From JALORV01 sp044225415 (GTDB lineage Bacteria > Pseudomonadota > Gammaproteobacteria > Burkholderiales > Burkholderiaceae_F), in contig JBGAIO010000063.1 of assembly GCA_044225415.1 (NCBI GenBank), positions 1 to 15,554 on the forward strand: DNA of 15,554 bases. Reading direction: 5' to 3'. Below, piece after piece: positions 8,762-15,412 of this stretch (within the stretch, counting starts at the first letter, position 1; each line of letters starts with the position of its first letter). The notes below the pieces were generated by a model. It did not search any database. It saw only the letters and a list, made by a program, of their open reading frames with translations, and was not told the origin of the DNA. A program made the position numbers and the translations under genes.

Positions 8762-8826
8762 GTCGCCTCCGCGCTCCGCGCTGCGGCGCGAGCTTGCTTG
8801 AAGCGGTTCTGCGCTGCGCTCATGTC
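8703..8826. repeat. Perfect 62-bp tandem duplication between dctQ and dctM
   Basis: Two adjacent copies (8703-8764 and 8765-8826) are identical over all 62 bases. On the - strand each unit holds an ATGA overlap, about 19 codons and a GGAGG ribosome site. The unit length is 3n+2, which matches the one-base frame change at each ATGA junction. Each added or lost unit therefore keeps the stop/start chain intact. Sequence identity suggests a recent or readily varying duplication. Confidence 0.95.
8758..8823 (-). CDS. Mini-ORF 1 in the dctQ-dctM spacer (21 aa)
   Basis: It encodes MSAAQNRFKQARAAARSAEA plus Thr, identical to mini-ORF 2 over 20 residues. Its ATG (8823-8821) overlaps the dctQ TGA (8822-8820) as ATGA, and its TGA (8760-8758) overlaps the ATG of mini-ORF 2 as ATGA. 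Unlike the second copy it has no clear Shine-Dalgarno, since the upstream sequence is the dctQ end, so it would depend on reinitiation. No family was recognised. Whether the peptide is made is unknown. Confidence 0.4.
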   Translation of the reverse strand: MSAAQNRFKQARAAARSAEAT

Positions 8827-9404
8827 GCGTCCGCCAGATCTGGCCGCTCCAGCACCGACGCGCCGCGCCGCCAGTTGGCCCATGCCACGCCGAGCGCGCG
8901 CCACGTCATCAGCGCGAATCCGACCAGCACCACCGAGTACATCAGTCCGATCGGCAGGTCCACCACCGCCATGCGCTGGCTGCCGATGCGCTGCAACAGC
9001 AGCCACGTGAGCCAGGTCGCGTAGCCGAAGAAGGCGACGCGGGCGATATCCACCAGCGTCGACATCACGCGCATCAGCTTCTTCGGCAGGATGCGGTAGA
9101 AGAAATCCACGTGGATGTGCGTGTTCCGGCGCACGGAGGCGGCCGCGCCGATGAACACGGTGCAGATCAGCAGGTAGCGCGAGATCTCCTCGGTCCACCC
9201 TGCCGAGTCGTTCAGCGCATAGCGCGTGAAAAACTGCAGGAACACGGTGGCGGCCAGCGTCCAGAAGAAGACGAACGCGGCCCAGTCCTCGATGCGATAG
9301 ACGCCGAGGTCGATCGGCGCGTCGTGCACGTCGAACTCGCCGCTGGCGGTGAGCACGTGCTCGTCGGCGTCGACGGACGGCGGTTTCGGTGGCAGCGGTT
9401 GCAT
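8820..9404 (-). CDS. dctQ: TRAP transporter small permease (DctQ)
   Basis: The 194-residue four-helix membrane subunit pairs with DctM. Transmembrane segments lie at about 41-60, 75-92, 115-136 and 148-169. The signature FFTRYALNDSAGWTEEISRY (57-76; EE before Ser-Arg-Tyr) and RRNTHIHVDFF (92-102) are characteristic of DctQ. The N-terminal 35 residues are hydrophilic and Pro/Asp-rich, longer than in many DctQ proteins. The start at 9404 lies six bases after the gntR stop. GGAGA at the end of gntR serves as the ribosome site, so regulator and transporter are co-transcribed. Its TGA opens the ATGA chain of the downstream 62-bp repeat. Confidence 0.93.
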   Translation of the reverse strand: MQPLPPKPPSVDADEHVLTASGEFDVHDAPIDLGVYRIEDWAAFVFFWTLAATVFLQFFTRYALNDSAGWTEEISRYLLICTVFIGAAASVRRNTHIHVDFFYRILPKKLMRVMSTLVDIARVAFFGYATWLTWLLLQRIGSQRMAVVDLPIGLMYSVVLVGFALMTWRALGVAWANWRRGASVLERPDLADAT

Positions 9405-9410
9405 GTCGGC

Positions 9411-10115
9411 TCAGGTCTCCGCCGCCTCGCTCCAGCTGCGCTGGAAGCGCTTCGCCGCCGCATCCATGTGGCGGCGCATGGCGGCCTTGGCGCCGGCGGC
9501 GTCGCGCGCGGCGATGGCCGTCATCACCGCTTCGTGCTCGGTGATGGCCGCCTCCCACAGCGCCGGCGTGTCGAAGTGGTGTTCGAGCCGCGTGAACAGC
9601 GGGCCGGCGCGCTGGTCCCACAGCGTGCGCACGGCCAGCGCCAGCGCACTGTTCGCGCTGGCCTCGGCAATCTCGATGTGGAACTGCCGGTCGTTGTCGA
9701 GCGGCATCCTGGACTGCCGGCGGTCGCGCCTCATCGCCGCCAGCGCGGCCTGCATGCGGCGCACCTGCGAGGCCGTCGCGTGGCGCGCAGCAAGCGGCGC
9801 ACGTTCGGATTCAGGCAGGCGCCGGGCGGTGATCAGTTCGAAAGGCCCGGTGTCCTCCGGCAGCGCGCCGACCGATTTGGCCGCCGGCCGCGTGACGTAC
9901 ACGCCGGAACCGACGCGCACTTCGACCAGGCCTTCGACTTCCAGCGCGATCAGCGCTTCGCGCACCGACGGACGGCTCACCTTCAGCAGGCGCGCGAGGT
10001 CGCGCTCGGGCGGCAGCCGCTGCCCCGACCGGTACTCGCCCCGCTTGATCAGCCGGGCGATCTGGTCGGCGATGCGGCGATACAGGCGCTGCGGTTCGAC
10101 GGCCTTGATCGGCAT
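9411..10115 (-). CDS. GntR-family (FadR/FCD) transcriptional regulator
   Basis: A 234-residue one-component regulator, probably the local repressor of the sugar-acid genes. The N-terminal winged helix-turn-helix (about 10-76) has the GntR signature LPPERDLARLLKVSRPSVREAL (split: LPPERDLARLL at 34-44, VSRPSVREAL at 46-55) and the wing VRVGSGVYV. The C-terminal all-helical FCD domain (about 95-222) has the expected metal ligands D142, H146, H194 and H216, so it likely binds a carboxylate effector via a metal. It heads the leftward operon and is divergent from the SDR operon. A TGGTC-T-GACCA palindrome in the shared gap fits its family's operator. The effector is probably a pathway intermediate such as the aldonate or its 2-keto-3-deoxy derivative. 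Confidence 0.93.
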   Translation of the reverse strand: MPIKAVEPQRLYRRIADQIARLIKRGEYRSGQRLPPERDLARLLKVSRPSVREALIALEVEGLVEVRVGSGVYVTRPAAKSVGALPEDTGPFELITARRLPESERAPLAARHATASQVRRMQAALAAMRRDRRQSRMPLDNDRQFHIEIAEASANSALALAVRTLWDQRAGPLFTRLEHHFDTPALWEAAITEHEAVMTAIAARDAAGAKAAMRRHMDAAAKRFQRSWSEAAET

Positions 10116-10282
10116 GACAGGGGATGCGCTCCCGAAGTGGTGGCCCGCCGGCTGGACAGCCCGGAGCGCTGCCGCTTACACTGCCGCGCACTGGTCAAGT
10201 GGTCTGACCAATTGCGCGGCAAGCTTCACACGCAGCGCACGCGGGTGTCAAGCTGCGGCACGATACTGCGGGGAGATGAGCG
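10116..10282. promoter_or_regulatory. Divergent promoter/operator region with a GntR/FadR-type operator
   Basis: The gap separates gntR (-) from the first SDR (+). It contains the perfect palindrome TGGTC-T-GACCA at 10200-10210, matching the FadR-subfamily operator pattern TNGTNNNACNA. An extra half-site TGGTC lies at 10192-10196 in the same orientation. The palindrome sits about 70-90 bases from each start, suited to controlling both operons. Possible promoter hexamers (TTGACC leftward, complement of 10193-10198; GATACT at 10262-10267 rightward) do not pair at proper spacing, so exact promoters are not called. Confidence 0.65.
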
Positions 10283-11017
10283 ATGGCAGGCCGGTTGCAG
10301 GGCAAGACCGCGCTGGTGACGGCAGCCGGCCAGGGCATGGGACGCGCGGCAGTGCTGGCCTTCGCCCGCGAAGGCGCGCGCGTCGTCGCCACCGACCTCA
10401 AGGCGGAGCTGCTCGCGGGGTTGCCCGAGGGCGTGACGCGTCGCGCCCTCGACGTGCTCGACGATGCGGCCGTGCAGGCCGCCGTCGCCGACATCGGCGC
10501 GGTGGACATTCTGTTCAACTGCGCCGGCTACGTGCACCAGGGCACGATCCTCGATTGTTCGATCAGGGACTGGGATTTCAGCTTTGACCTGAACGTGCGC
10601 AGCATGTTCGTCATGACCAAGGCGATGCTGCCGAAGATGATCGACGCCGGCGGCGGCGTGATCCTCAACATGGCCTCGGTGCTCGGCGCGCACAAGGCGG
10701 CGCCGAACCGCCTGGCCTATGCCGCGAGCAAGGCCGCCGTCGCGGGCTTCACGCGGGCGCTGGCGATCGACCACGTGCGCCAGGGCATCCGCGTCAACTG
10801 CGTGTGTCCCGGCACGGTGGACACGCCGTCGCTGGGCGAGCGCATCGCGGCCTTCGCCGATCCGGTGCAGGCGCGCAAGGATTTCATCGCACGCCAACCG
10901 ATGGGGCGGCTGGCGGTGGCCGAGGAGATCGCCGAGACCTTTGTCTTTCTCGTGTCCGACGAATCGTCGTTCATGACCGGACAGGCGATCTTTGTCGACG
11001 GTGGCATGAGCCTCTGA
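10283..11017 (+). CDS. SDR dehydrogenase, 2-keto-3-deoxy-L-fuconate dehydrogenase-like
   Basis: A 244-residue classical short-chain dehydrogenase. The cofactor motif TAAGQGMG is at 13-20; the acidic D38 after the second strand indicates NAD+. NCAG is at 79-82, and the catalytic S132, Y146 and K150 are all present. Segments such as VHQGTILDC, DWDFSFDLNVRSMF and CVCPGTVDTPSLGERI are strikingly like the human BDH2/DHRS6 and Xanthomonas KDF-dehydrogenase branch, as recalled from those families. The predicted reaction oxidises C4 of a 2-keto-3-deoxy sugar acid to give the 2,4-diketo acid. The next gene is the hydrolase that would use this product. The ATG at 10283 follows GGGGAGATGAGCG. It leads the rightward operon, ten bases before the next gene. 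Confidence 0.9.
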   Translation: MAGRLQGKTALVTAAGQGMGRAAVLAFAREGARVVATDLKAELLAGLPEGVTRRALDVLDDAAVQAAVADIGAVDILFNCAGYVHQGTILDCSIRDWDFSFDLNVRSMFVMTKAMLPKMIDAGGGVILNMASVLGAHKAAPNRLAYAASKAAVAGFTRALAIDHVRQGIRVNCVCPGTVDTPSLGERIAAFADPVQARKDFIARQPMGRLAVAEEIAETFVFLVSDESSFMTGQAIFVDGGMSL

Positions 11018-11027
11018 GGAATCAAAC

Positions 11028-11873
11028 ATGAAACTGCTGCGCTACGGCCCTGCCGGATTCGAGAAGCCCGGACTGCTCGACACCCATGGCGCGATCCGCG
11101 ACCTGTCGGGCGTGGTCGAGCACGTGACCAGCCTGCACCTGGCGCCGAAGGAACTGGCGAAGCTCGCGAAGATCGATGCGGCCTCGCTGCCGCTGGTGCC
11201 CGGCAAGCCGCGTCTGGGCGTTCCGTATCTGGGCATCAGCAAGTTCATCGCGATCGGCCTGAACTACGCGGACCACGCGGCCGAGTCCGGCGTGCCCGTG
11301 CCCGCGGAGCCGATCGTCTTCTCCAAGGCGACCACCTGCATCAACGGCCCGAACGATGACGTCGTCATTCCGCGCAACTCGACGAAAACCGACTGGGAGG
11401 TCGAACTCGGCGTGGTCATCGGCACGAAGGCGACTTACGTCGAACAATCGCAGGCGCTGCAGCACGTGGCCGGTTACTGCGTGATCAACGATGTCTCGGA
11501 GCGCAACTTCCAGCTCGAGCGCGGCAGCCAGTGGGACAAGGGCAAGGGTTGCGACACCTTCGGCCCGATCGGCCCGTACCTGGTCACGCGCGACGAAGTG
11601 CCCGATCCGCAGGCGCTCGACATGTGGCTCGACGTCAACGGCCAGAAGATGCAGCGCGGCAACACGCGCACGATGATCTTCGGCGTTGCGCACCTGGTGA
11701 GCTACGTCAGCCAGTTCATGACGCTGATGCCGGGCGACATCATCACCACCGGTACGCCGCCGGGCGTCGGCATGGGCATGAGGCCACCGCGCTACCTGAA
11801 GGCCGGCGACATCATCACGCTGGGCATCGCCGGCCTCGGCGAGCAGCGCCAGGCCGTGCGCGCGCACGGGTGA
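11028..11873 (+). CDS. FAH-family hydrolase, 2,4-diketo-3-deoxy-sugar-acid hydrolase-like
   Basis: A 281-residue cytoplasmic member of the fumarylacetoacetate hydrolase superfamily, predicted to cleave a 2,4-diketo-3-deoxy acid to pyruvate and a 2-hydroxy acid (L-lactate if the substrate is 6-deoxy). Metal ligands are visible: E124 and E126 in WEVELGVV, and D155 in INDVSERN. The GLNYADHAAESG (78-89), FGPIGPYLVT (178-187) and TTGTPPGVG (240-248) motifs are typical. Such proteins are often mislabelled ureidoglycolate lyase. Placement directly after the KDF-dehydrogenase-like SDR recalls the Sphingomonas LRA5/LRA6 rhamnose pair and the fucose pathway of Xanthomonas. GAGGAAT precedes the ATG. Its TGA overlaps the next GTG start (GTGA). 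Confidence 0.92.
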   Translation: MKLLRYGPAGFEKPGLLDTHGAIRDLSGVVEHVTSLHLAPKELAKLAKIDAASLPLVPGKPRLGVPYLGISKFIAIGLNYADHAAESGVPVPAEPIVFSKATTCINGPNDDVVIPRNSTKTDWEVELGVVIGTKATYVEQSQALQHVAGYCVINDVSERNFQLERGSQWDKGKGCDTFGPIGPYLVTRDEVPDPQALDMWLDVNGQKMQRGNTRTMIFGVAHLVSYVSQFMTLMPGDIITTGTPPGVGMGMRPPRYLKAGDIITLGIAGLGEQRQAVRAHG

Positions 11874-12928
11874 GCGACGTATCGGCAACCACAGCGCGGC
11901 ACGTCGGCTCCGACGCGCTTGCCGCCTGGGCGTGCGCCTGCCTGCGTGCAGTGGACGTTGGCGAGCCGCATGCGCAGGTCGTAGCGAGGGCACTGGTGCA
12001 AACCAGCCTTTGGGGGATCGATTCGCACGGCATTGCGCGACTGACGCACTACCTCGCACGCATCCAGGCCGGCTCGATCGACGCCCGGCCCACGATGACC
12101 ATCACCGCCACCGGCCCGTGCACGGCGACGATGGACGGCGGCCATGGCCTGGGCATCGTCGTGTGTTATGCCGCGATGGACCGTGCGATGCAGATGGCGC
12201 GCGCCAACGGCGCGGGGATCGTCGGCATCGGCGAGAGTTCGCATTGCGGGGCGATCGGGCTGTATACGCGGCACGCCGCCGCACTGGGGCTGGTCGGCGT
12301 CGCCTTCACTCACGCCGACTCGATCGTCGCGCCGTTCGGCGGCACGCAGAAGTTCCTCGGCACGAACCCGATCGCGATCGCGTTCCCGCAGGCGGACGGC
12401 CCGCCCGTGTGCCTGGACATGGCGACCAGTTCGATCCCGTGGAACCGCGTGATGAATGCGCGGCGCGAACACGCGCCGCTGCCTGCGGGCGTGGCCATCG
12501 ATTCGACCGGCGTGCCGACCACCGATGCGGACACGGCCGCGGCGTTGCTGCCGCTGGGTGGCGCCTACGGTCACAAGGGCTACGCGCTCGCGCTGATGAT
12601 CGACCTGCTGTGCGGCCCGCTGAACGACATGCCCTTCGGCGACGCGATCCCGGCCATGTTCGGCGACCTGACGGCGCGCCGCCACCTGGGCTCGCTGGTC
12701 ATCGCAATCGATCCCGCGCGCTTCGCGGGCGGGCCGCATCTGGCGGAACGCGTGCGCGATGCGGTCACGCGCCTGAAGGCGCAGCCCGGCGACATCCAGT
12801 ATCCCGGCGAGCCCGAGGGGCGACGCGAGGCGGAGCGGCGCAGCGCCGGCATCCCCGTCGAGCCGGGCCTGTGGGCGGACATGCAGCAGTGGTCGGCGCG
12901 GCTCGGTGTGGCAATGCCTGCCGCATAG
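11870..12928 (+). CDS. Malate/L-lactate dehydrogenase-family (type 2) oxidoreductase
   Basis: A 352-residue NAD(P)-dependent oxidoreductase of the Ldh2 family, which includes ureidoglycolate, sulfolactate and diketogulonate enzymes and is unrelated to classical Rossmann LDH. Visible motifs are GIDSHGI (49-55, catalytic His in SHG), SSHCGAIGLYTRHA (123-136), GTNPIAIAFP (164-173), DMATSS (183-188) and GHKGYALALMIDLL (234-247). The GTG at 11870 is preferred because it forms the GTGA overlap with the hydrolase gene and places the motifs at family positions. The frame remains open upstream, but only as shadow of the hydrolase gene. The likely role is interconversion of a 2-hydroxy acid and a 2-keto acid, either the L-lactate (or glycerate/glycolate) product or an upstream acid. 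Which one is not decidable here. Confidence 0.88.
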   Translation: MSDVSATTARHVGSDALAAWACACLRAVDVGEPHAQVVARALVQTSLWGIDSHGIARLTHYLARIQAGSIDARPTMTITATGPCTATMDGGHGLGIVVCYAAMDRAMQMARANGAGIVGIGESSHCGAIGLYTRHAAALGLVGVAFTHADSIVAPFGGTQKFLGTNPIAIAFPQADGPPVCLDMATSSIPWNRVMNARREHAPLPAGVAIDSTGVPTTDADTAAALLPLGGAYGHKGYALALMIDLLCGPLNDMPFGDAIPAMFGDLTARRHLGSLVIAIDPARFAGGPHLAERVRDAVTRLKAQPGDIQYPGEPEGRREAERRSAGIPVEPGLWADMQQWSARLGVAMPAA

Positions 12929-12956
12929 TCTCAGCAACACGCGCGGGAGCACGACG

Positions 12957-13721
12957 ATGATCGCGGACCTGAAGGGCAAGGTGGTGCTGGTGACCGGCGC
13001 CAGCACCGGCATCGGCGCGGCGGCGGCGCGTGCCTTCGGCGCGAACGGTGCGCGCGTGATCGTGCACTACCACGCGAGCGAGGCTGCCGCACAGGCCATC
13101 GTCGCCGACGTGCGCAGCGCCGGCGGCGATGCACTTGCGCTGCGCGCGGACGCGCGCGTGCCGGCGCAGTTCACGAAGCTGGTTGACGACAGTGCCGCGC
13201 ACTTTGGCGGCCTCGACGTGCTCGTCAATAACGCGGGCGATCTGGTCGGCCGCAAACCGGTGACCGATGCCGACGACGCACTGCTGCAGCAGCTCTTCGA
13301 ACTGAACATGCGCTCGGTCGTCGTCGCCAGCCGCGCTGCGATCCCGCTCCTGCGCAGGCGCGGCGGCGGCAGCATCATCAACACCACGTCCATTTCCGCA
13401 CGCACCGGCGGCGGACCCGGCTCGGTGCTGTATTCGTCCTCCAAGGGCTTCGTCAGCACCTTCACGCGCGGACTGGCCAGGGAACTCGCGCCCGATCACA
13501 TCCGCGTCAACGCGGTCGCACCGGGCGTGATCACGACGCCGCTGCAGGACCGCCACACGACGGCCGCGCAGCTCGAGGCGTTCCGCGCGTCGGTACCGAT
13601 GGGGCGGCTCGGTGTCGCCGACGAGTGCGCCGGGGCCTACCTGTACCTCGCGTCGGAGTCACTCGCGAGCTACGTGACGGGTCAGGTGCTGGAGGTCAAT
13701 GGTGGGCAGTTGATGCCGTAG
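12957..13721 (+). CDS. Second SDR-family oxidoreductase
   Basis: A 254-residue classical short-chain dehydrogenase. TGASTGIG is at 13-20 and NNAG at 91-94; the catalytic S145, Y159 and K163 are intact. The segment after the second strand (VIVHYHAS) lacks the Asp that favours NAD+, suggesting NADP+ use. GGGAG lies before the ATG at 12957, 28 bases after the previous stop. An in-frame ATG at 12906 lies inside the previous gene and is rejected. It resembles glucose-1-dehydrogenase/3-oxoacyl-ACP-reductase-type SDRs, so function cannot be set by similarity. As part of the operon it may oxidise a free sugar or lactol to a lactone (for example L-fucose dehydrogenase) or act on a side substrate. It ends nine bases before a converging gene from the foreign segment. 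Confidence 0.88.
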   Translation: MIADLKGKVVLVTGASTGIGAAAARAFGANGARVIVHYHASEAAAQAIVADVRSAGGDALALRADARVPAQFTKLVDDSAAHFGGLDVLVNNAGDLVGRKPVTDADDALLQQLFELNMRSVVVASRAAIPLLRRRGGGSIINTTSISARTGGGPGSVLYSSSKGFVSTFTRGLARELAPDHIRVNAVAPGVITTPLQDRHTTAAQLEAFRASVPMGRLGVADECAGAYLYLASESLASYVTGQVLEVNGGQLMP

Positions 13722-13730
13722 CGAGTCGAC

Positions 13731-14585
13731 TCAAGCGAGGGGCTGGGCCTCACTCGCGCGCGGCAGGGGAAGTTGTTGCCACGCATTTTCATACGCAGCG
13801 GACCAGCGATGCCAGATAGTGATGTGGTTTGGATCATTGGCCTTGATCATGACGCTGTATCCGTCAGCCTTGCCCCTTGCGGCCCAGTAAGCGTCATGAA
13901 CTGACAAAGCGTAGTCTCGTACTTCGATGGCGGGCAGTATCAGTAGCCGATATCCGCCGGAGACAAGGCTCACTTCTTCGGACAAATTGGCCAGAAACGC
14001 AAAGATGAAGTTGCCCTTGCTCAGTCTGGCAACCGACCTTCTAGAGCCAAGCCGTAGATGTTGCTGCGCGCGTGCGACCTTGACGGACACGAGAAAATTG
14101 TCGCTGGCGCCGCTTGCTTCAATGTCATACGTCGGGAAGTTGTGGGCTAGAAGTGAAGCGGTGTAGCCGCGCTGCCTGAGGAGTTGAGCCGCCAGCTTCT
14201 CTCCATCATCGCCGAGTTGCTTCGATGCCAGCCGTGCAGGCGCTCCTGGAACTACTTCTCGCGTCGTTCCGGAGCGATTCTTGCGAGCTGGCGACCGTAC
14301 TGGAACGGTGCTTTGATTCAGGGGCCACTTATCAAGTGCCTCGTTGATGAAAACCTCCTTGTCCTTTCGACCAAGTTGCACTTGCTCGGCGACGTACTTG
14401 CAGCGATCCGCGAGGCAAAGATTGTGCCCTTGCAGCGAGATCCTGGAATCAAAGTACGAAATCGCATCCGACAGGTAGACGGTGCGGCCCCTCGCGGAAA
14501 AGTGATGTAGGCGCGTGAAGTCTGCATTCGTGATCCCGGCTGCACGTAGGGCTTCAAGACAACGGGCGAGGTGGTTGGGGCTCAT
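13731..14585 (-). CDS. Uncharacterised protein with PD-(D/E)xK-like core, possible gene cassette
   Basis: I do not recognise this 284-residue protein as a named family. Residues 1-90 are a mixed helical region (SPNHLARCLEALRAAGITNADFTRLHHF, split by eye as a possible small helical domain). Residues 91-122 are a basic, probably flexible linker. Residues 123-180 look like a restriction-endonuclease fold: GDDGEKLAAQLLRQRGY (E129), THE NFPTYDIEA strand (D154) and LVSVKV (K169). The usual Glu/Gln two residues before the Lys is Ser167, so activity is uncertain. Strands RLLILPAI and YSVMIKAN follow. GC content is visibly lower than in the flanking operons, and there is no Shine-Dalgarno. A 60-bp attC-like site lies 28 bases upstream of the ATG. 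It may be a nuclease-related cassette gene; a role in defence is only a guess. Confidence 0.7.
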   Translation of the reverse strand: MSPNHLARCLEALRAAGITNADFTRLHHFSARGRTVYLSDAISYFDSRISLQGHNLCLADRCKYVAEQVQLGRKDKEVFINEALDKWPLNQSTVPVRSPARKNRSGTTREVVPGAPARLASKQLGDDGEKLAAQLLRQRGYTASLLAHNFPTYDIEASGASDNFLVSVKVARAQQHLRLGSRRSVARLSKGNFIFAFLANLSEEVSLVSGGYRLLILPAIEVRDYALSVHDAYWAARGKADGYSVMIKANDPNHITIWHRWSAAYENAWQQLPLPRASEAQPLA

Positions 14586-14613
14586 TGCAGAAGCAGTGAC
14601 TATCGATTGTGAG

Positions 14614-14673
14614 GCCTAATGGCAAAGTTCGGACGCGCTTGCAGAGCACCGGCTCTGCAACGAAGGGTTAGGT
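14614..14673 (-). mobile_element. Integron attC-like recombination site (degenerate)
   Basis: Sixty bases are bounded by the inverted cores ACCTAAC and ATTAGGC on the - strand (GTTAGGT at 14667-14673 and GCCTAAT at 14614-14620). These compare with the attC pattern RYYYAAC...GTTRRRY. Inside is a perfect 9-bp hairpin, TTGCAGAGC-ACCG-GCTCTGCAA (14639-14660). The TAA stop of the upstream NYN gene overlaps the first core, as is common in cassettes. The other core has A where the cleavage-site G is expected, and the arms are unequal (18 versus 6 bases), so the site may be inactive or not a true attC. Confidence 0.5.
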
Positions 14674-15396
14674 TTCCCCAACTCGAACATACAGATGCAC
14701 GTTCGTCGATCCGTCACCGACCGGCACTTCCTTGACTTCTAGGTAAGGCTGTTTGCGGACAAGTTCCCCCAGTTTCTGGAAGCCGAAGTTGCGAGGATCG
14801 AAGGACGGACTGTTCTTGATCACGAGTGAACCGACAGCGGACAAAGCTGCCCAACCACTATCTCGTGCTGTAGCAGCGACCGCAGCCCGAAGCATTGGCT
14901 CAAGCGGTACTGACTCCTCCGAAGGAGCCACAGCAGGGGCAGCGGCCGCGGCCTGGCTGGGGCGAAGAATCTCTGTGTAGATGAACTTGTCGCACGCCGC
15001 TACAAAGGGCTGAGGCGTCTTCTTCTCGCCAAGCCCGAAGACGGCGAGACCGACCTCCCTGATGCGCGTGGCAAGGCGCGTGTAGTCGCTGTCGGATGAC
15101 ACGATGCAGAATCCGTTCACTGCACCTGAGTGCAGCAGATCCATAGCATCAATAATCAGCGCCGAGTCGGTGGCGTTCTTGCCTGTCGTGTAGCTGAACT
15201 GCTGCACAGGCTGGATGGCATGGCTCTGCAAGACCTCCTTCCAGCCGCGCAGGTTAGGAGTAGTCCAGTCTCCGTAGGCACGCTTGATCGTCGCTGTGCC
15301 GTACCGTGAAATTTCTGCCAGCAGTTCGGACGCGATGGAGGCTTGCGCGTTGTCCGCGTCGATCAGGACGGCAAGCTTGTCCAGTAGCGTAGCCAT
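14668..15396 (-). CDS. NYN (LabA/DUF88-like) domain protein with C-terminal LOTUS/OST-HTH domain
   Basis: A 242-residue protein. Residues 1-142 form a NYN domain, a PIN-like fold of predicted Mg2+-dependent ribonucleases. Acidic residues are visible at D13 and D15 (LIDADNAQ), D77 (NATDSALIIDAMD, with D84) and D102/D104 (SSDSDYTRLATRI), and the family's FVAACDKFIYTE is present. An Ala/Pro linker covers 143-163. Residues 165-240 form a LOTUS/OST-HTH RNA-binding domain: LRAAVAATARDSGWAALSAVGSLV, then FGFQKLGELVRKQPYLEV. The catalytic acids are intact, so RNA cleavage or binding is plausible. No Shine-Dalgarno is visible. The ATG lies about 16 bases inside a core-like GTTAGTT, and the TAA lies in the attC-like site, as in a cassette. 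The target RNA and role are unknown. Confidence 0.88.
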   Translation of the reverse strand: MATLLDKLAVLIDADNAQASIASELLAEISRYGTATIKRAYGDWTTPNLRGWKEVLQSHAIQPVQQFSYTTGKNATDSALIIDAMDLLHSGAVNGFCIVSSDSDYTRLATRIREVGLAVFGLGEKKTPQPFVAACDKFIYTEILRPSQAAAAAPAVAPSEESVPLEPMLRAAVAATARDSGWAALSAVGSLVIKNSPSFDPRNFGFQKLGELVRKQPYLEVKEVPVGDGSTNVHLYVRVGET

Positions 15397-15412
15397 GGTG
15401 GGAGTTTTAAGA

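Noticed and set aside
7455..8801. 448-aa + strand frame opposite dctM
   Set aside because: Extreme Gln/His/Arg/Asp composition, antisense to a clear membrane protein.
8693..8823. Mini-ORF peptide as the remnant N-terminus of an HpcH/HpaI-type aldolase (N-x-F-K-x-A pattern)
   Set aside because: The resemblance is only a few residues and no aldolase sequence follows; not supportable.
8703..8826. 62-bp repeat as a CRISPR array
   Set aside because: Only two directly adjacent copies with no spacers and no cas genes; simple tandem duplication.
8758..9621. 287-aa - strand frame overlapping dctQ and ending in mini-ORF 1
   Set aside because: Alternative frame of dctQ and gntR with no domain; only its last 21 codons, starting at the ATGA overlap, are considered possible.
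13723..13732. GAGTCGACTC palindrome as a terminator between the convergent genes
   Set aside because: Only ten bases with no loop and no T tract; likely chance or a trace of the insertion junction.
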